Positions 21,046 through 27,441 of a DNA stretch of 36,568 nt are shown here, piece by piece. The notes under the pieces were generated by a model, which worked only from the letters and a program-made list of their open reading frames with translations, was not told the origin of the DNA and did not search any database. Positions within the stretch are counted from its first letter, which is position 1. Every line of letters begins with the position of its first letter. The position numbers and the translations under genes are program-made. Origin of the DNA: a virus; the IMG/VR virus record IMGVR_UViG_3300034118_000659, positions 1 through 36,568 of that record. One strand, 5' to 3'.

Positions 21046-21621
21046 TTACTTAACATACTTTCCCCATAATGGAAGGCTGTATCTGTGTCCGTATTCAATA
21101 GCATTAACGCCATGAGGGTATGTTAAATTCCCAGGGAATATAACGAGATCTCCCATCTCAGGCTTAATAGATATATTCTGATTAGGAAAAGTAATTTCTC
21201 CACCTCCATAGCCATCACTAAAATAGATTACGCCAGATACTTGTAATACGGACACAACATCATCATCTGCGTGAACACCCATATCATTTCCTACAGACCA
21301 TTTAACTATCCAATGATCATCTAGGCTATGTTCTAGTTTAACTCCATACTGATCCTGCATGGTTTGTAATGATTTATCTATATAGTATTTAACAATTGAT
21401 CTAACATTGTCTGGTAAATCATCTACCTGAATCTGTCTGCGATCATCTGGGTCAACATCTGGACCATCAGGAAGCAAAAAATCTACAGACTCAACTATAA
21501 GTTTAGAGTCTTCTGCAGAAACAAAAGACTTAAAGGTTTTTATATTATCTGAAGATTTGCCAATCTTGTTGGTGCCTTCGTAATAAGCGCCAGTTCTGGG
21601 GAGGCCTCTCCTAGTATCCAT
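21046..21621 (-). CDS. 2OG-Fe(II) oxygenase, P4H-like
   Basis: 191 residues from the ATG overlapping the upstream TAA; the longer frame to 21660 overlaps the zinc-ribbon gene. MGVHADDDVVSVLQVSGVIY holds the HxD (near residue 116), GYGGGEITFP the conserved GGEl/TxF turn, LTYPHGVNAIEYGHRYSLPL the distal His and Arg. A very complete active site. Such proteins hydroxylate prolyl residues or others; the substrate is unknown. Confidence 0.88.
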   Translation of the reverse strand: MDTRRGLPRTGAYYEGTNKIGKSSDNIKTFKSFVSAEDSKLIVESVDFLLPDGPDVDPDDRRQIQVDDLPDNVRSIVKYYIDKSLQTMQDQYGVKLEHSLDDHWIVKWSVGNDMGVHADDDVVSVLQVSGVIYFSDGYGGGEITFPNQNISIKPEMGDLVIFPGNLTYPHGVNAIEYGHRYSLPLWGKYVK

Positions 21622-21746
21622 TATGCTCCGATTGACGGCATAACTTGATCGCAAGGACATACGATTGATACTGGAAGATCGTGAACCTCAGTCTCAATAG
21701 AAATAATAGTATTACATTCACTACACTTGTATATTTTTTTAGTCAT
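21621..21746 (-). CDS. 41-residue zinc-ribbon protein
   Basis: IYKCSECNTIISIE and SIVCPCDQVMPS give two CxxC-like knuckles. The start lies 5 nt after a minus-strand TGGTATCAT, so it may be leaderless. It is coupled to the oxygenase gene (TAATG), perhaps a small regulator. Confidence 0.65.
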   Translation of the reverse strand: MTKKIYKCSECNTIISIETEVHDLPVSIVCPCDQVMPSIGA

Positions 21747-21763
21747 ACTAAATGATACCACAC

Positions 21764-21913
21764 CTACTGCTCGTGTCTTTTGCATTTAGGATAATTTCCT
21801 GGTGTTCCACGAAGTTTAGGACCACATATCTCACATTTTAGTCGCAGCATAAATTCAAATTTATCTAATTTATTGGCTAAATCTAGCATAGCCCTGGCCT
21901 TTTCTTCGTTCAT
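21764..21913 (-). CDS. 49-residue zinc-binding protein
   Basis: Start at 21913 overlaps the upstream TGA (ATGA). A helical start (MNEEKARAMLDLANKLDKFE) is followed by LKCEICGPKLRG and PKCKRHEQ, a CxxC...CxxH site. A longer frame to 21946 exists but overlaps the previous gene. Unknown function. Confidence 0.65.
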   Translation of the reverse strand: MNEEKARAMLDLANKLDKFEFMLRLKCEICGPKLRGTPGNYPKCKRHEQ

Positions 21914-22020
21914 GACGGCTGGACGGCTGTAAAATGTTTCTTGCATACACTTATGATCTGGCCATCTTCTTTGCGTGGCTGATTATATAATGCTTCTCTT
22001 TCGCAATATTCACAGTTCAT
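21910..22020 (-). CDS. 36-residue zinc-binding protein
   Basis: MNCEYCEREALYNQPRK and IISVCKKHFTAV (CxxC...CxxH). Leaderless: minus-strand TGCTATACT is 6 nt before the ATG. Confidence 0.6.
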   Translation of the reverse strand: MNCEYCEREALYNQPRKEDGQIISVCKKHFTAVQPS

Positions 22021-22025
22021 AATTT

Positions 22026-22037
22026 AAGTATAGCATA
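22026..22037 (-). promoter_or_regulatory. extended -10 promoter (leaderless gene)
   Basis: Minus strand TGCTATACT, 6 nt before the ATG at 22020. No good -35. Confidence 0.6.
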
Positions 22038-22082
22038 TATAGTATTTAAAGTTCGGCGCAAAATAGAGAGGGGTGAACAACT

Positions 22083-22424
22083 CTACGAGTCTTTCGACTC
22101 GCTATCTGTTTCTTTCTCCCAGTATGCTATACCGTCTTCATCGTAGTCGTTCCAACCATCACCTGACATATCTAAATTCATCTCACTTAATTCTTTCTTC
22201 CAAGCACCCATATCTATGGTGTAGTAAGTTCCCCACCATTCATAAGGCTTGTTTAGTATTCTATACATTTTTGCGTGGTATTTATAACGCCAACCAAAGT
22301 CTTCATCTTCATCCAGATTAACACACTTAACTAAATGATTACCAGCAAACTCTCCACATATATTGCCTATCCATCGTAATGGAAGTATTTTAGTTCTTTC
22401 TGTCTTGGTTGAATGATTTATCAT
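22083..22424 (-). CDS. unknown acidic protein
   Basis: About 113 residues from ATG 22424; ATG 22451 is possible, and both overlap the next tiny gene. LPLRWIGNICGEFAGNHLVK, KMYRILNKPYEWWGTYYT and an acidic end (DGWNDYDEDG; WEKETDSESKDS). Aromatic-rich and cytoplasmic, with no family recognised. Confidence 0.6.
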   Translation of the reverse strand: MINHSTKTERTKILPLRWIGNICGEFAGNHLVKCVNLDEDEDFGWRYKYHAKMYRILNKPYEWWGTYYTIDMGAWKKELSEMNLDMSGDGWNDYDEDGIAYWEKETDSESKDS

Positions 22425-22515
22425 CCTTTGGCACCCACACTTTCTTTCCATCTTTGTAGACAGGCCAATAGCCTAGGCTACGCCAGTCCATCTGTGCTAT
22501 CTTTGGTTCCTTCAT
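22390..22515 (-). CDS. 41-residue protein, unknown
   Basis: MKEPKIAQMDWRSLGYWPVY followed by KDGKKVWVPKDDKSF. The ATG has GGAG 7 bp upstream. GYWPVYKDGKKVWVPK looks like a small beta-hairpin module. Overlaps both neighbours in other frames. Confidence 0.5.
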   Translation of the reverse strand: MKEPKIAQMDWRSLGYWPVYKDGKKVWVPKDDKSFNQDRKN

Positions 22516-22621
22516 CCATACTCCTATCCCACAATATTAAGCACTTAGTGCATTGAATTCCTTCTTCACGCATATACCAAGTATGGCTACATTCTTTTTG
22601 CACACCACACCCTATAATCAC
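22478..22621 (-). CDS. 47-residue zinc-ribbon-like protein
   Basis: GTG start. GCGVQKECSHTWYMREEGIQ then CTKCLILWDRS, resembling small phage zinc ribbons that begin C..H and end CxxC. It overlaps 22587-22697 by 35 bp and 22390-22515 by 38 bp, so it is less certain. Confidence 0.5.
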   Translation of the reverse strand: MIIGCGVQKECSHTWYMREEGIQCTKCLILWDRSMDEGTKDSTDGLA

Positions 22622-22697
22622 TCATTGTCTGATGGTTATCCCAGTATTCAATGTTTTCTTTGTTCATTCCGCAGGTTTTGCAGATTCTTTCTATCAT
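22587..22697 (-). CDS. 36-residue zinc-binding protein
   Basis: MIERICKTCGMNKENIEYWD; CxxC near the start and a second Cys at WCAKRM. Start overlaps the upstream TAA. Confidence 0.55.
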   Translation of the reverse strand: MIERICKTCGMNKENIEYWDNHQTMSDYRVWCAKRM

Positions 22698-22840
22698 TAC
22701 CAGTCCTTATAGTTATCTTTGTTGTCTACGTTCCAAGATGCACTAATTTTTACTAACTCTTTATGAATAGCCATTGCTCTTTCCCACTCTTCATCAGAGT
22801 CATAGGCTGATCTATCAGAATTTGGCAGAAAGTTTATCAT
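22697..22840 (-). CDS. 47-residue acidic protein, unknown
   Basis: MINFLPNSDRSAYDSDEEWE, then RAMAIHKELVKISASWNVDN. Likely one or two helices. TAATG couplings on both sides. Confidence 0.6.
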   Translation of the reverse strand: MINFLPNSDRSAYDSDEEWERAMAIHKELVKISASWNVDNKDNYKDW

Positions 22841-22962
22841 TATTGTCTGTGTCGCTTTCTATTGCCAAACTTAGCCTTGATATCAGCCTTAGCCTGATCC
22901 ACAATGGCTTTAGTAATCTCTTCAACAGTAAACTCTTGGTCGAAGGTTTGTTCAGTATCCAC
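22840..22962 (-). CDS. 40-residue helical protein, unknown
   Basis: GTG start. FTVEEITKAIVDQAKADIKA predicts one long helix, with a basic tail (GNRKRHRQ). GTG lies inside the end of the upstream gene; the TAA overlaps the next ATG. Confidence 0.6.
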   Translation of the reverse strand: MDTEQTFDQEFTVEEITKAIVDQAKADIKAKFGNRKRHRQ

Positions 22963-23158
22963 CTAGGCACTCATTTCTTGTATGATATAGTCTAATCTTG
23001 GTCATTGTCTTTTTGTTGGGGGCATACAATTCTTCACCGCAACAAGCAGTCTTAAGATACCACTCTTTGGCAAAGAAGTCATAAACCATACCCTTATAGT
23101 TCTCATATTTCTTGGCTACAAAGGTCTCAAATGGGTCAGGTATTTCCATATTAATCAT
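22952..23158 (-). CDS. unknown protein, first gene of a leftward run
   Basis: 68 residues. FETFVAKKYENYKGMVYDFF, then YLKTACCGEELYAPNKKTMT; the CC pair and C near the end could bind metal. The first ATG, 6 nt after the promoter -10, is the expected leaderless start. Confidence 0.7.
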   Translation of the reverse strand: MINMEIPDPFETFVAKKYENYKGMVYDFFAKEWYLKTACCGEELYAPNKKTMTKIRLYHTRNECLGGY

Positions 23159-23164
23159 ACATCT

Positions 23165-23193
23165 AGTATAGCGGTTTTGGCGGGGGAAGTCAA
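23165..23193 (-). promoter_or_regulatory. promoter of the 22083-23158 run (leaderless)
   Basis: Minus strand TTGACT (23193-23188), 17 bp, TATACT (23170-23165), 6 nt before the ATG. It overlaps the 3' end of the glycosyltransferase gene. Confidence 0.85.
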
Positions 23194-23807
23194 TATGACC
23201 TATGATACTTATTATGTCTAACTATAGCCTCAGTGTTAAATACAATAGAGTATCTATCTCTTACTCTTAGTGACCAGTCAACATCTTCTTCTTGACCCCA
23301 TATGAGGTTTTCATTAAGTGGATGGTGCTCCATAACATATTTCTTGACTATCATATATGATCCAGATATATACATATGTTTGGTCAAAGACCAGTCATCA
23401 GTTGGTATCTGGGTATAGCGAGGAATCTTGGGATGATCCCAGATAACCCAATCATATCTATATCTAGAACCATCAATGTATAGTTGAGTGTTAGTTGCAA
23501 TATCCCAATCATTGCCAAAATCAAGAAAAGCAGAATACCACTTATAATCAAATATAAAGTAGTCGTGCATCAAAATAACATTTTCGTATTTGGCATTTCT
23601 GGATAAGATATTTTTCTTTTTAGTTATCCACATAGGGGTAGGTGAGTCAAATGGTATTTGGATTACATCTGGATCTATCTGACTATGGGCAGGACCAATG
23701 ATTAAAATCTCATAGTTAGGTATCTTTAAAGACTTTATGCTTCTTATAGTCTCAAGTAGGCGATCTACATTTTTGTAGTCAGTCGTAATCCCAAATGTAA
23801 AATCCAT
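23190..23807 (-). CDS. glycosyltransferase family 2-like protein
   Basis: 205 residues. FTFGITTDYKNVDRLLETIRS is the first strand-helix of a GT-A fold; KYENVILMHDYFIFDYKWY carries the DxD-like metal motif (MHDY), and WGQEEDVDWSLRVRDRY matches the EDxDWxxR block near the acceptor site. The usual second half is short. Such enzymes use NDP-sugars to glycosylate lipids, teichoic acids or proteins. A start 6 nt from TATACT suggests leaderless translation. Confidence 0.85.
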   Translation of the reverse strand: MDFTFGITTDYKNVDRLLETIRSIKSLKIPNYEILIIGPAHSQIDPDVIQIPFDSPTPMWITKKKNILSRNAKYENVILMHDYFIFDYKWYSAFLDFGNDWDIATNTQLYIDGSRYRYDWVIWDHPKIPRYTQIPTDDWSLTKHMYISGSYMIVKKYVMEHHPLNENLIWGQEEDVDWSLRVRDRYSIVFNTEAIVRHNKYHRSY

Positions 23808-23813
23808 CTAACA

Positions 23814-23842
23814 AGTATAGCCTATTTTGCGGGGGAGCATAA
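23814..23842 (-). promoter_or_regulatory. promoter of the GT2 gene (leaderless)
   Basis: Minus strand TTATGC (23842-23837), 17 bp, TATACT (23819-23814), 6 nt before the ATG at 23807. Confidence 0.75.
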
Positions 23843-23923
23843 GAGAGCATCGTAATCCCTAGTATAAGATATAAACCCCTATAGCCCCATATACCCAGTA
23901 ACAGGGTTTGATATCCCCTGGAT

Positions 23924-24010
23924 TTATTGAGTCATACGGATTTGTTGAAGATAGGCCATATAGTTAAGAAAAATGAATAGGCCAAGCATTATGATTAAGA
24001 AAGGTTTCAT
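23924..24010 (-). CDS. 28-residue membrane peptide
   Basis: MKPFLIIMLGLFIFLNYMAY, then LQQIRMTQ: one membrane helix. ATGA overlap with the preceding gene. No function known. Confidence 0.55.
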   Translation of the reverse strand: MKPFLIIMLGLFIFLNYMAYLQQIRMTQ

Positions 24011-24147
24011 TTGAAGAAGTCTATCCCCACATACCATTTAAAGAGATATAAGCCAATCTCCCATTCGTGTTTAATGGGATATCCCCAGTTAGCAACATAG
24101 ACCCCAATAGCATAGTTAGAGGTCATTCTGCCATAGTGTAGTTTCAT
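24007..24147 (-). CDS. 46-residue aromatic-rich protein, unknown
   Basis: MKLHYGRMTSNYAIGVYVAN and IKHEWEIGLYLFKWYVGID. Probably beta-rich. The ATG is 6 nt after a minus-strand TGATATGAT, matching the leaderless promoters. Confidence 0.6.
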   Translation of the reverse strand: MKLHYGRMTSNYAIGVYVANWGYPIKHEWEIGLYLFKWYVGIDFFK

Positions 24148-24153
24148 ATACCT

Positions 24154-24187
24154 ATCATATCATAAGAGTTATCCACAGGTGTATAAT
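24154..24187. promoter_or_regulatory. divergent leaderless promoters around a DnaA box
   Basis: Minus -10 TATGAT (24159-24154) for 24147 and plus -10 TATAAT (24182-24187) for 24194, each 6 nt from its ATG. TTATCCACA (24169-24177) lies between them, so DnaA binding could control both. Confidence 0.65.
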
Positions 24188-24399
24188 TAGTGTATGAAGA
24201 ACTTTATCTACACATATGTGTGTCCAGAGTGTGAGTCTGAACTTGAGTTTAAGTCAATGAATAAGGCATCAGATGAGGTTATGTGTATGTGTGGATCAAT
24301 GATGAAGTTGATTAGGTATTGGGCTATAAGTGCAGAGTTAGATAGTTATCCACAGCCTGATAAGCCAAAAATGTCATAGTTATCCACATGTTATCCACA
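24169..24399. other. candidate replication origin: four DnaA boxes
   Basis: Four exact copies of the DnaA-box consensus TTATCCACA, all on the plus strand, at 24169, 24346, 24380 and 24391 (the last two 2 bp apart). The AT-rich repeat array at 24507-24730 lies next to them. Further single boxes are at 23624, 29957 (minus), 33537 and 35053 (minus). Clustered DnaA boxes beside iteron-like repeats are the hallmark of a DnaA-dependent origin; transcriptional control by DnaA is the alternative. Confidence 0.6.
24194..24379 (+). CDS. zinc-ribbon protein beside the DnaA boxes
   Basis: 61 residues. YTYVCPECESELEF and VMCMCGSMMKLIRYW form an FmdB-like zinc ribbon. Leaderless start. The only rightward gene in the right third of the window; it carries a DnaA box in its last codons (24346) and another in its promoter, so it may be autoregulated or be part of a replication control unit (inference). 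Confidence 0.75.
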   Translation: MKNFIYTYVCPECESELEFKSMNKASDEVMCMCGSMMKLIRYWAISAELDSYPQPDKPKMS

Positions 24400-24420
24400 G
24401 ATTAATCTTACTGATTGTAT

Positions 24421-24743
24421 TGTTTAACATTCTAGAAGTGGAGTGAAGTGGAGGATAGTGGGGAATGGAACGCTTTTATAAGGGGGCTCGTAATCTTCTT
24501 GACGGCCAAACCTCAAACCTCCAAACCTTTATAGCCGCATTTTACCACAAACCTTTATATCTGTCAAACCTTTATATGCATGGTTTGGGCATTATAACCT
24601 ATAAATTATGGTTTGTCAAGCCCATTTCATGCAAAACCTTCATATAAAATTTGCTCAAATTTGCTCAGAAAATAAAGAAAACCTTTATAAAAATATATAA
24701 AGGTTTGATAAATCAGGAGAAAAGGTTTGAAACTGGAAAGAAA
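24421..24743. repeat. iteron-like CAAACC(TTTATA) array, no gene
   Basis: CAAACC at 24507, 24514, 24522, 24548 and 24565, several extended to CAAACCTTTATA, and the inverse GGTTTG at 24582, 24610, 24702 and 24725. AAACCTTTATA near 24679 and TATATAAAGGTTT near 24695 form an inverted repeat. An open frame at 24465 is an artefact of the repeats. Confidence 0.65.
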
Positions 24744-25004
24744 TTAGTTCTTCGTAATCTCTGCTTCTTTATTAGTGTATATGGTATACATCTTATTGAA
24801 GTCAGATAGTTTTTCTACTGGCAGTCCCCTGAAAAAAAGGCGGGAGTTATAGAAGGCATGCAAACCACTATACTTAAACAAACCTCTATTGACTCTATCA
24901 ATTAGTCTACCCATAGCCAAACCTAGTTCTCTTTGATCAGAATGATATGATGCCTTTGCATTTACATTTGAACCATTAAACCTTGCATTATTATGAGGAC
25001 TCAT
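24744..25004 (-). CDS. unknown basic protein beside the repeats
   Basis: 86 residues from ATG 25004, 6 nt after TATAAT; a start at 25037 lies before the promoter. MSPHNNARFNGSNVNAKASY, then LGLAMGRLIDRVNRGLF and LPVEKLSDFNKMYTIYTNK. No known family. Its own DNA still contains several CAAACC words. Position next to DnaA boxes makes a replication role possible, nothing more. Confidence 0.7.
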   Translation of the reverse strand: MSPHNNARFNGSNVNAKASYHSDQRELGLAMGRLIDRVNRGLFKYSGLHAFYNSRLFFRGLPVEKLSDFNKMYTIYTNKEAEITKN

Positions 25005-25010
25005 AAAACC

Positions 25011-25019
25011 ATTATACCA
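25011..25019 (-). promoter_or_regulatory. extended -10 promoter of 24744-25004 (leaderless)
   Basis: Minus strand TGGTATAAT (hexamer 25016-25011). The tandem repeats at 25059-25161 lie just upstream. Confidence 0.75.
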
Positions 25020-25058
25020 GGATATAAGATTTGACAAACCAAGGTTTGTATGGTATAA

Positions 25059-25161
25059 GGTTTGGGGAAAAATATTTGTCCTTCGTAATATAGGTTTGGG
25101 GAAAATAAAGGTTTGATCGTAATATCCAGGTTTGGGGAAAAATTTTTGATCGTTCGTAATA
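25059..25161. repeat. three tandem 32-33 bp repeats
   Basis: GGTTTGGGGAAAA...CGTAATA at 25059-25090 and 25129-25161; the middle unit (25093-25124) begins GGTTTGGGGAAAAT and ends TCGTAATA. Two degenerate copies are at 28617-28679. The period is 34-36 bp. Read leftward: TTACGA, about 14 bp, TTTTCCCCAAA. Confidence 0.75.
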
Positions 25162-25233
25162 TAGTTGACAAAAAAATGTAATGGTTTGGATATGTCCGAT
25201 TTGTCTGAATCCTCGGGGATTTCCCCAGCCTTT

Positions 25234-25545
25234 TTACAGGTCTGGGGTATCCTCAGAAGTTTTCTTTTTGTTGAATGCGTATTGTAAAAGAAACCCTAAT
25301 TCAATTTCTTCAAGTTCATCTACTTCTTCTTCTTCAACCTTTAGCAAACCGATAAGCATATCAAATGTTTCTTCAATATACTGTTCTCCAAGTGGTGTTG
25401 CCTCTTTAACCAAACCCTGCGCCATCATATACGCCATTGGCAAACCAATATCGTTATACTCCACAAAATTCTTGAAGTCTGGGTCTTCTCTAAATTCGAT
25501 CCATAGTTGCCCTAGGATTCCTGCTTTATCTGCGAGTAGTGCCAT
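25234..25545 (-). CDS. acidic unknown protein, early region
   Basis: 103 residues. MALLADKAGILGQLWIEFRE, then DIGLPMAYMMAQGLVKEAT and a highly acidic IGLLKVEEEEVDELEEIE. Likely a helical cytoplasmic protein. It overlaps the end of 25526-25771 by 20 bp. This type of acidic protein is common in actinophages and has no known job. Confidence 0.7.
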   Translation of the reverse strand: MALLADKAGILGQLWIEFREDPDFKNFVEYNDIGLPMAYMMAQGLVKEATPLGEQYIEETFDMLIGLLKVEEEEVDELEEIELGFLLQYAFNKKKTSEDTPDL

Positions 25546-25771
25546 TGTGTGTCCCTTTCATCTCTAACATAAGTTTATCATACTCTTCCATTGCTGCGAG
25601 GCTCATTACCTCAAACCTGTGGTAATTTATTAGTGGTAGGTTTCTTACTAAGTAAAATCCTACTCTTTCTAAATCAACCGCAAAATCTTGGGTAAGGAGT
25701 CTGCCTAACTGCTCTGCTGCTCGTGTTTCTTTTGTCTTGCTTGCTTCGCTTCGTCTAATTGAATAAGCCAT
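25526..25771 (-). CDS. unknown basic protein
   Basis: 81 residues, ribosome site AGAGGAG. MAYSIRRSEASKTKETRAAE, then LGRLLTQDFAVDLERVGFYL; basic at both ends, a helix in the middle. Probably paired with 25234-25545, which is acidic, but no interaction evidence exists. Confidence 0.7.
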   Translation of the reverse strand: MAYSIRRSEASKTKETRAAEQLGRLLTQDFAVDLERVGFYLVRNLPLINYHRFEVMSLAAMEEYDKLMLEMKGTHNGTTRR

Positions 25772-25788
25772 AGTTACTCCTCTCTTTC

Positions 25789-25837
25789 ATTATACCAAAA
25801 AAGTAGGGGGAGCGCAAGACTGCAGGTCTCACGCCCC
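25789..25837 (-). promoter_or_regulatory. terminator overlapping a promoter
   Basis: Minus strand: hairpin GGGGCGTGAGAC / GTCTTGCGCTCCCC (25837-25807) followed by T6 is a good terminator for the 25865 gene. TTGCGC (25817-25812), 17 bp, TGG and TATAAT (25794-25789) is the promoter of 25771, inside the same stem and T-run. Confidence 0.7.
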
Positions 25838-25864
25838 ACCCTTTATTACTAGGGGACCCACTCC

Positions 25865-26230
25865 CTAGATTTGCTCAGCCAAAACCTTTGGGGCATATGC
25901 ATTAATAAAATCTCTCCAGTTGACAACGTTTCCATTATCATCAATGATAGTCTCTTTAGACACATCGATAATGACAGTGGTGTCACCTAAATCAAAGTTG
26001 GTGCCCTTGACAGCATAAATTCCAAATCCTGTTTCATCCAAGATTGAATCTTGCATAAGATAACTAATCATCATACGGTTAAAGTAAGCGTTATCGCTCC
26101 ACCTAGGCTTTGAATGCTCTAGGGCCATTGCTAGGTCCCGCTGCCATTCTGTCTCTCCCCAGTGGCTATACAGCACTACAGATGCCTCGTCTTCAACATC
26201 CTTGAATACAAAATGAATACGTGCCCCCAT
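25865..26230 (-). CDS. unknown phage protein
   Basis: 121 residues from ATG 26230; the frame to 26254 overlaps the upstream gene. MGARIHFVFKDVEDEASVVL, SHWGETEWQRDLAMALEHS, and IDVSKETIIDDNGNVVNWRD. Alpha/beta, cytoplasmic. Similar proteins are frequent in actinophages, function unknown. Confidence 0.72.
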   Translation of the reverse strand: MGARIHFVFKDVEDEASVVLYSHWGETEWQRDLAMALEHSKPRWSDNAYFNRMMISYLMQDSILDETGFGIYAVKGTNFDLGDTTVIIDVSKETIIDDNGNVVNWRDFINAYAPKVLAEQI

Positions 26231-26231
26231 T

Positions 26232-26414
26232 TTAGTCCTCTTCCTCTTCTTCAATTGATTGAATTTCTAAAGGATACCAGTCAATGGCATATACTTCAAC
26301 ATCTTCGTCCCGTTCGATTCTTTCGATCTCAGCAAGGGCATCTTCTTCAGTCTCCGCCTCAATCTCAAAATCATATTGTGTTTCTCGTGTGGCCTCAATT
26401 TTAAACATTGGCAT
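26232..26414 (-). CDS. small acidic DpnD/PcfM-like protein
   Basis: 60 residues. YDFEIEAETEEDALAEIERI is the [VI]xxEAxxxEDAxxxI pattern of DpnD/PcfM-type C-terminal domains; a second copy is in 30102-30518 (TVNARTEEDATNAIHD). Very acidic end (IEEEEED). Start at 26414 or 26408. Role unknown. Confidence 0.68.
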   Translation of the reverse strand: MPMFKIEATRETQYDFEIEAETEEDALAEIERIERDEDVEVYAIDWYPLEIQSIEEEEED

Positions 26415-26862
26415 TTCTATTCTCCAGTCCTACTAGGGTTATCTCTTCAAGGGTAGCACATTCAGGGCACTTTTCCAAATCGTGCTCATCGAATGCATCT
26501 CTAACTATATTATCAGGGTCCTCAAACTCAGCGCTACAGTTCTCACAGTAGAACCAATTATAACTAACACGAACCTGTATTGTTACATTATCTGGGCAAG
26601 GTTTATCAGTGATAAAATAACCAAGCCTATTAACAAAGCCCCAACCAGACCAGATATAACTTCCACCGTCGTCTCCATCTCCATACATCCATATTTTGTT
26701 AGCGTCCTGTGCTTTTACAAACTCTACCTCATCGCCATATGTCTCAAACATAATGCCACCATCCCCATTATCAAATGAGGCATTTGGGTCTATATGATTA
26801 ACGATTGGCTTATAGGTATCACACCACTCATCAAAGTCCATCTCAATAAAGTTATCTATCAT
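26401..26862 (-). CDS. unknown protein with C-terminal zinc ribbon
   Basis: 153 residues. The N-terminal part is acidic (MIDNFIEMDFDEWCDTYKPI). The end FYCENCSAEFEDPDN and LEKCPECATLEEI form a CxxC...CxxC ribbon about 25 residues apart. Otherwise unrecognised. ATG overlaps the previous stop. Confidence 0.7.
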   Translation of the reverse strand: MIDNFIEMDFDEWCDTYKPIVNHIDPNASFDNGDGGIMFETYGDEVEFVKAQDANKIWMYGDGDDGGSYIWSGWGFVNRLGYFITDKPCPDNVTIQVRVSYNWFYCENCSAEFEDPDNIVRDAFDEHDLEKCPECATLEEITLVGLENRNANV

Positions 26863-27071
26863 TATTCCTCCAGTGAAACGGGCGGGTTGTATTCCTTATC
26901 AAATATTATATGGTATGCCACTGACAAACCGTCAACAAATCCCTGTGCCTCTGTGCGCTCCATAGATTGCATTGCGTCGCCATAGTCATTGTCTTCTTCC
27001 TCCTTAGCAATCGCTAAGAAATCTAAAGTAGCCTTGTCAATCATTTGCTCTAACATTTCTTGTGGTTTCAT
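26862..27071 (-). CDS. unknown helical protein
   Basis: 69 residues. MKPQEMLEQMIDKATLDFLA, then QGFVDGLSVAYHIIFDKEYN. Acidic. The AQGFVDGLSVAYHII pattern recurs as FLQGYLQALTNCYVLTY in 27202-27441, so the two may be relatives. Overlaps the zinc-ribbon gene (ATGA). Confidence 0.68.
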   Translation of the reverse strand: MKPQEMLEQMIDKATLDFLAIAKEEEDNDYGDAMQSMERTEAQGFVDGLSVAYHIIFDKEYNPPVSLEE

Positions 27072-27205
27072 TTAATTACCACCAATTTACATTGAGGGCA
27101 GTTATCAGGAATAACCTTATCAGTTAAGACGTATCCACACTCAACACATTTCTTTACCTTGATAGGCTTTTCTCTATTAAGTAGTTTCCTTAATTCATCG
27201 TTCAT
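27068..27205 (-). CDS. 45-residue zinc ribbon
   Basis: KKCVECGYVLTDKVIPDNCP, then QCKLVVIK: a rubredoxin-like CxxC...CxxC knuckle pair, preceded by a basic helix (LRKLLNREKP). ATGA overlaps on both sides. Confidence 0.7.
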   Translation of the reverse strand: MNDELRKLLNREKPIKVKKCVECGYVLTDKVIPDNCPQCKLVVIK

Positions 27206-27441
27206 TGGGTCTCCTCTAGGTGCTTTCTGTCTATAGATAAATTATACGTCAAGACATAGCAGTTTGTCAAGGCCTGCAGATATCCCTGCAAAAATCTGTC
27301 ATCGTTATCTCCGTCAAGCAGTTGCTCAACATCAAGCATTTCATTCTTAAGATAACCGTGCATTAGATCGATTAATGGAATAGAGATATCCTCTAATCCT
27401 TTTTCTAGATAGTCAGGTAGAAAAGGATACTTATCGCTCAT
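27202..27441 (-). CDS. unknown helical protein
   Basis: 79 residues. YPFLPDYLEKGLEDISIPLI, then MLDVEQLLDGDNDDRFLQGY. Resembles 26862-27071 near its end. Cytoplasmic. Confidence 0.68.
   Translation of the reverse strand: MSDKYPFLPDYLEKGLEDISIPLIDLMHGYLKNEMLDVEQLLDGDNDDRFLQGYLQALTNCYVLTYNLSIDRKHLEETQ

Noticed and set aside
24465-24647. Rightward 60-codon frame
   Set aside because: Made of the repeated CAAACC words and no promoter or ribosome site; coding is unlikely.
24480-25190. CRISPR array
   Set aside because: Repeats are 6-12 bp or 32 bp units with only 2-4 bp between them; no regular spacers and no cas genes.
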